Assembly: GCF_014208105.1 (NCBI RefSeq)
Contig: NZ_JACHMQ010000001.1
Location: 1,612,001-1,676,000 of the forward strand
Length of the DNA: 64,000 nucleotides
DNA from: Actinomadura coerulea
GTDB lineage: Bacteria; Actinomycetota; Actinomycetes; Streptosporangiales; Streptosporangiaceae
Direction: 5' to 3'
Part shown: positions 63,181 through 64,000 of the stretch, in pieces
How positions within the stretch are numbered: the first letter of the stretch is position 1
Layout: each line of letters starts with the position of its first letter
The notes under the pieces: generated by a model
What the model saw: only the letters and a program-made list of their open reading frames with translations
Database searches by the model: none
Told to the model about the DNA's origin: nothing
Translations under genes and position numbers: made by a program

Positions 63181-63215
63181 CGCCCGCCCGTTCCGGGGCC
63201 GGCGACGGGCGGGCG
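63181..63215. terminator. Bidirectional terminator
   Basis: CGCCCGCCCGT / ACGGGCGGGCG, an 11-bp stem with a 13-base loop, between the convergent arsR and glycosyltransferase genes. Confidence 0.6.
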
Positions 63216-63225
63216 AGCGGACGGG

Positions 63226-64000
63226 CTACAGGCGCGCGACCAGGCCGGACAGCTCGGCGGCGACCGCCGTGGGCGACGGCAGGCCCGCGACCTCGGTGTG
63301 GACCTCGGCGGTCGCCGTCCGCAGCGTCCCGTCCTCCAGCAGGCGCTCCAGCATCGTCGCGGTGATCTCCTCCGCGGGCGCCGTGAGGCCGATGCCCCGG
63401 TCGCGCACGTCCTGCCCGATGGCTTCCGAGGCCACGTCCTGCGGGTCCAGGGCGACCATCTGGGGGATGCCGGCCTCGACCGCGGACATGACGGTGTTGG
63501 CGCCGCCGTGGTGCACGACCGCCGAGCACGTCCGGAACAGCTCGCCGAAGGGGACCCAGCCGTCGGCGGGCCGGACGTTCGGCGGCAGCGTCCCCAGGGC
63601 GGAGGTGTCGACGTTGCCGAGCGCGAGCACGAAGTCGGCGTCGACCTTCGACGCGGCCTCGATGACCGGCGGCAGGGTGCCGAGGCCGAAGAACCTGGCC
63701 GAGAAGCCGCCGCCGAGCGAGAGCACGACTCTCGGCCGCTGCGGCCGCTCCCGCCACAGCCCGCCGAGGACGCCGCCGCCGTCGTAGGAGTGCCCGCCCA
63801 TGAACCCGCCCTCGGGCCTGGCGTGCAGCATGCTCGGCGGCAGCCGCTCCAGGATCATCGCGGGCCGCGGGATGGCCGGAACCCCGTACTCCTCGCACAG
63901 GTCCGACAGCAGTCCGGCCGTCAGCTGGTGGGTCCGCCCGGTGGTGAAGGGCCCCAGGTTCCGCTGGACGGCCGGGACGCCGAGCCTGGCCGCCGCCATC
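63226..64000 (-). CDS. UDP/dNDP-glycosyltransferase, macrolide type (C-terminal part)
   Basis: The 5' end lies outside the window; 258 codons are visible. They form the C-terminal nucleotide-sugar domain of a GT-B family 1 enzyme: RPRVVLSLGGGFSARFFGLG, DGWVPFGELFRTCSAVVHHGGANTVMSAVEAGIPQMVALDPQ (the HHGG donor-binding region) and a closing helix AELSGLVARL. It resembles erythromycin/oleandomycin-class and plant UGT-like enzymes that glycosylate natural products. This supports a biosynthetic reading of the 51.7-64 kb block. Confidence 0.9.
   Translation of the reverse strand, partial: MAAARLGVPAVQRNLGPFTTGRTHQLTAGLLSDLCEEYGVPAIPRPAMILERLPPSMLHARPEGGFMGGHSYDGGGVLGGLWRERPQRPRVVLSLGGGFSARFFGLGTLPPVIEAASKVDADFVLALGNVDTSALGTLPPNVRPADGWVPFGELFRTCSAVVHHGGANTVMSAVEAGIPQMVALDPQDVASEAIGQDVRDRGIGLTAPAEEITATMLERLLEDGTLRTATAEVHTEVAGLPSPTAVAAELSGLVARL

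Overview
The window is high-GC DNA (mostly above 70 %) with dense GTG/ATG starts, ATGA start/stop overlaps, F420-type and PucR/MarR/LacI regulators and short gaps. It comes from an actinomycete, most likely Actinomadura or another member of the Streptosporangiales. That placement is inferred from protein similarity by eye, not from a marker gene. Both ends cut through genes. I see no rRNA, CRISPR array, transposase or phage gene. One tRNA-Asn lies near 11.1 kb.

Layout. (1) 0-4.7 kb: a cut membrane protein, a MEDS/anti-sigma kinase, a YbdK-type ligase, three very small membrane proteins and an acyl-CoA dehydrogenase. (2) 4.8-9.9 kb: the methylmalonyl-CoA mutase operon mutA-mutB-meaB. (3) 10-26.9 kb: a mixed region with a GNAT protein, tRNA-Asn plus HNH nuclease, a secreted coiled-coil hydrolase, a fused response regulator/flavin reductase with its partner kinase, and MarR and PucR regulators with clear palindromic operators. 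It also holds an LLM oxidoreductase, an SMR pump, an AraC regulator, an aldehyde dehydrogenase and a paralogous pair of unknown proteins. (4) 26.9-34.8 kb: a NitT/TauT-type ABC importer divergent from a CitA/CitB-type two-component system, then an ABC-2 exporter. (5) 34.9-42.2 kb: a secreted M1 peptidase, isocitrate lyase with a divergent RamB-like regulator, an acyl-CoA dehydrogenase behind a striking double palindrome, and a glutathione-independent formaldehyde dehydrogenase. (6) 42.5-51.6 kb: a complete L-arabinose locus (LacI-type regulator, araB-araD-araA, secreted mutarotase, sugar ABC importer). It carries two near-identical lac-like operators and a strong terminator.

(7) 51.7-64 kb: an accessory block unlike the rest. 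It holds a benzoate-type CoA ligase, two paralogous ArsR regulators, an SDR, a full ClpC, a caffeoyl-CoA-type O-methyltransferase, an unrecognised 400-residue protein, a PRMT-like methyltransferase, a cytosolic beta-propeller, an ABC1/UbiB-type kinase and a macrolide-type glycosyltransferase that leaves the window. AT-rich palindromes with a TATATAA core sit at both arsR promoters, and weaker versions occur at two other promoters. I read this as one edge of an undescribed, ArsR-controlled biosynthetic or protein-modification locus. The most unusual part is the translationally coupled methyltransferase / beta-propeller / UbiB-kinase trio behind the unknown protein.

The central-metabolism genes form a coherent acetate/propionate/fatty-acid theme: methylmalonyl-CoA mutase, two acyl-CoA dehydrogenases, isocitrate lyase and a RamB-like regulator. 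The arabinose locus is self-contained. Several regulator genes have a -10 hexamer about seven bases before the start codon and so probably make leaderless mRNAs.
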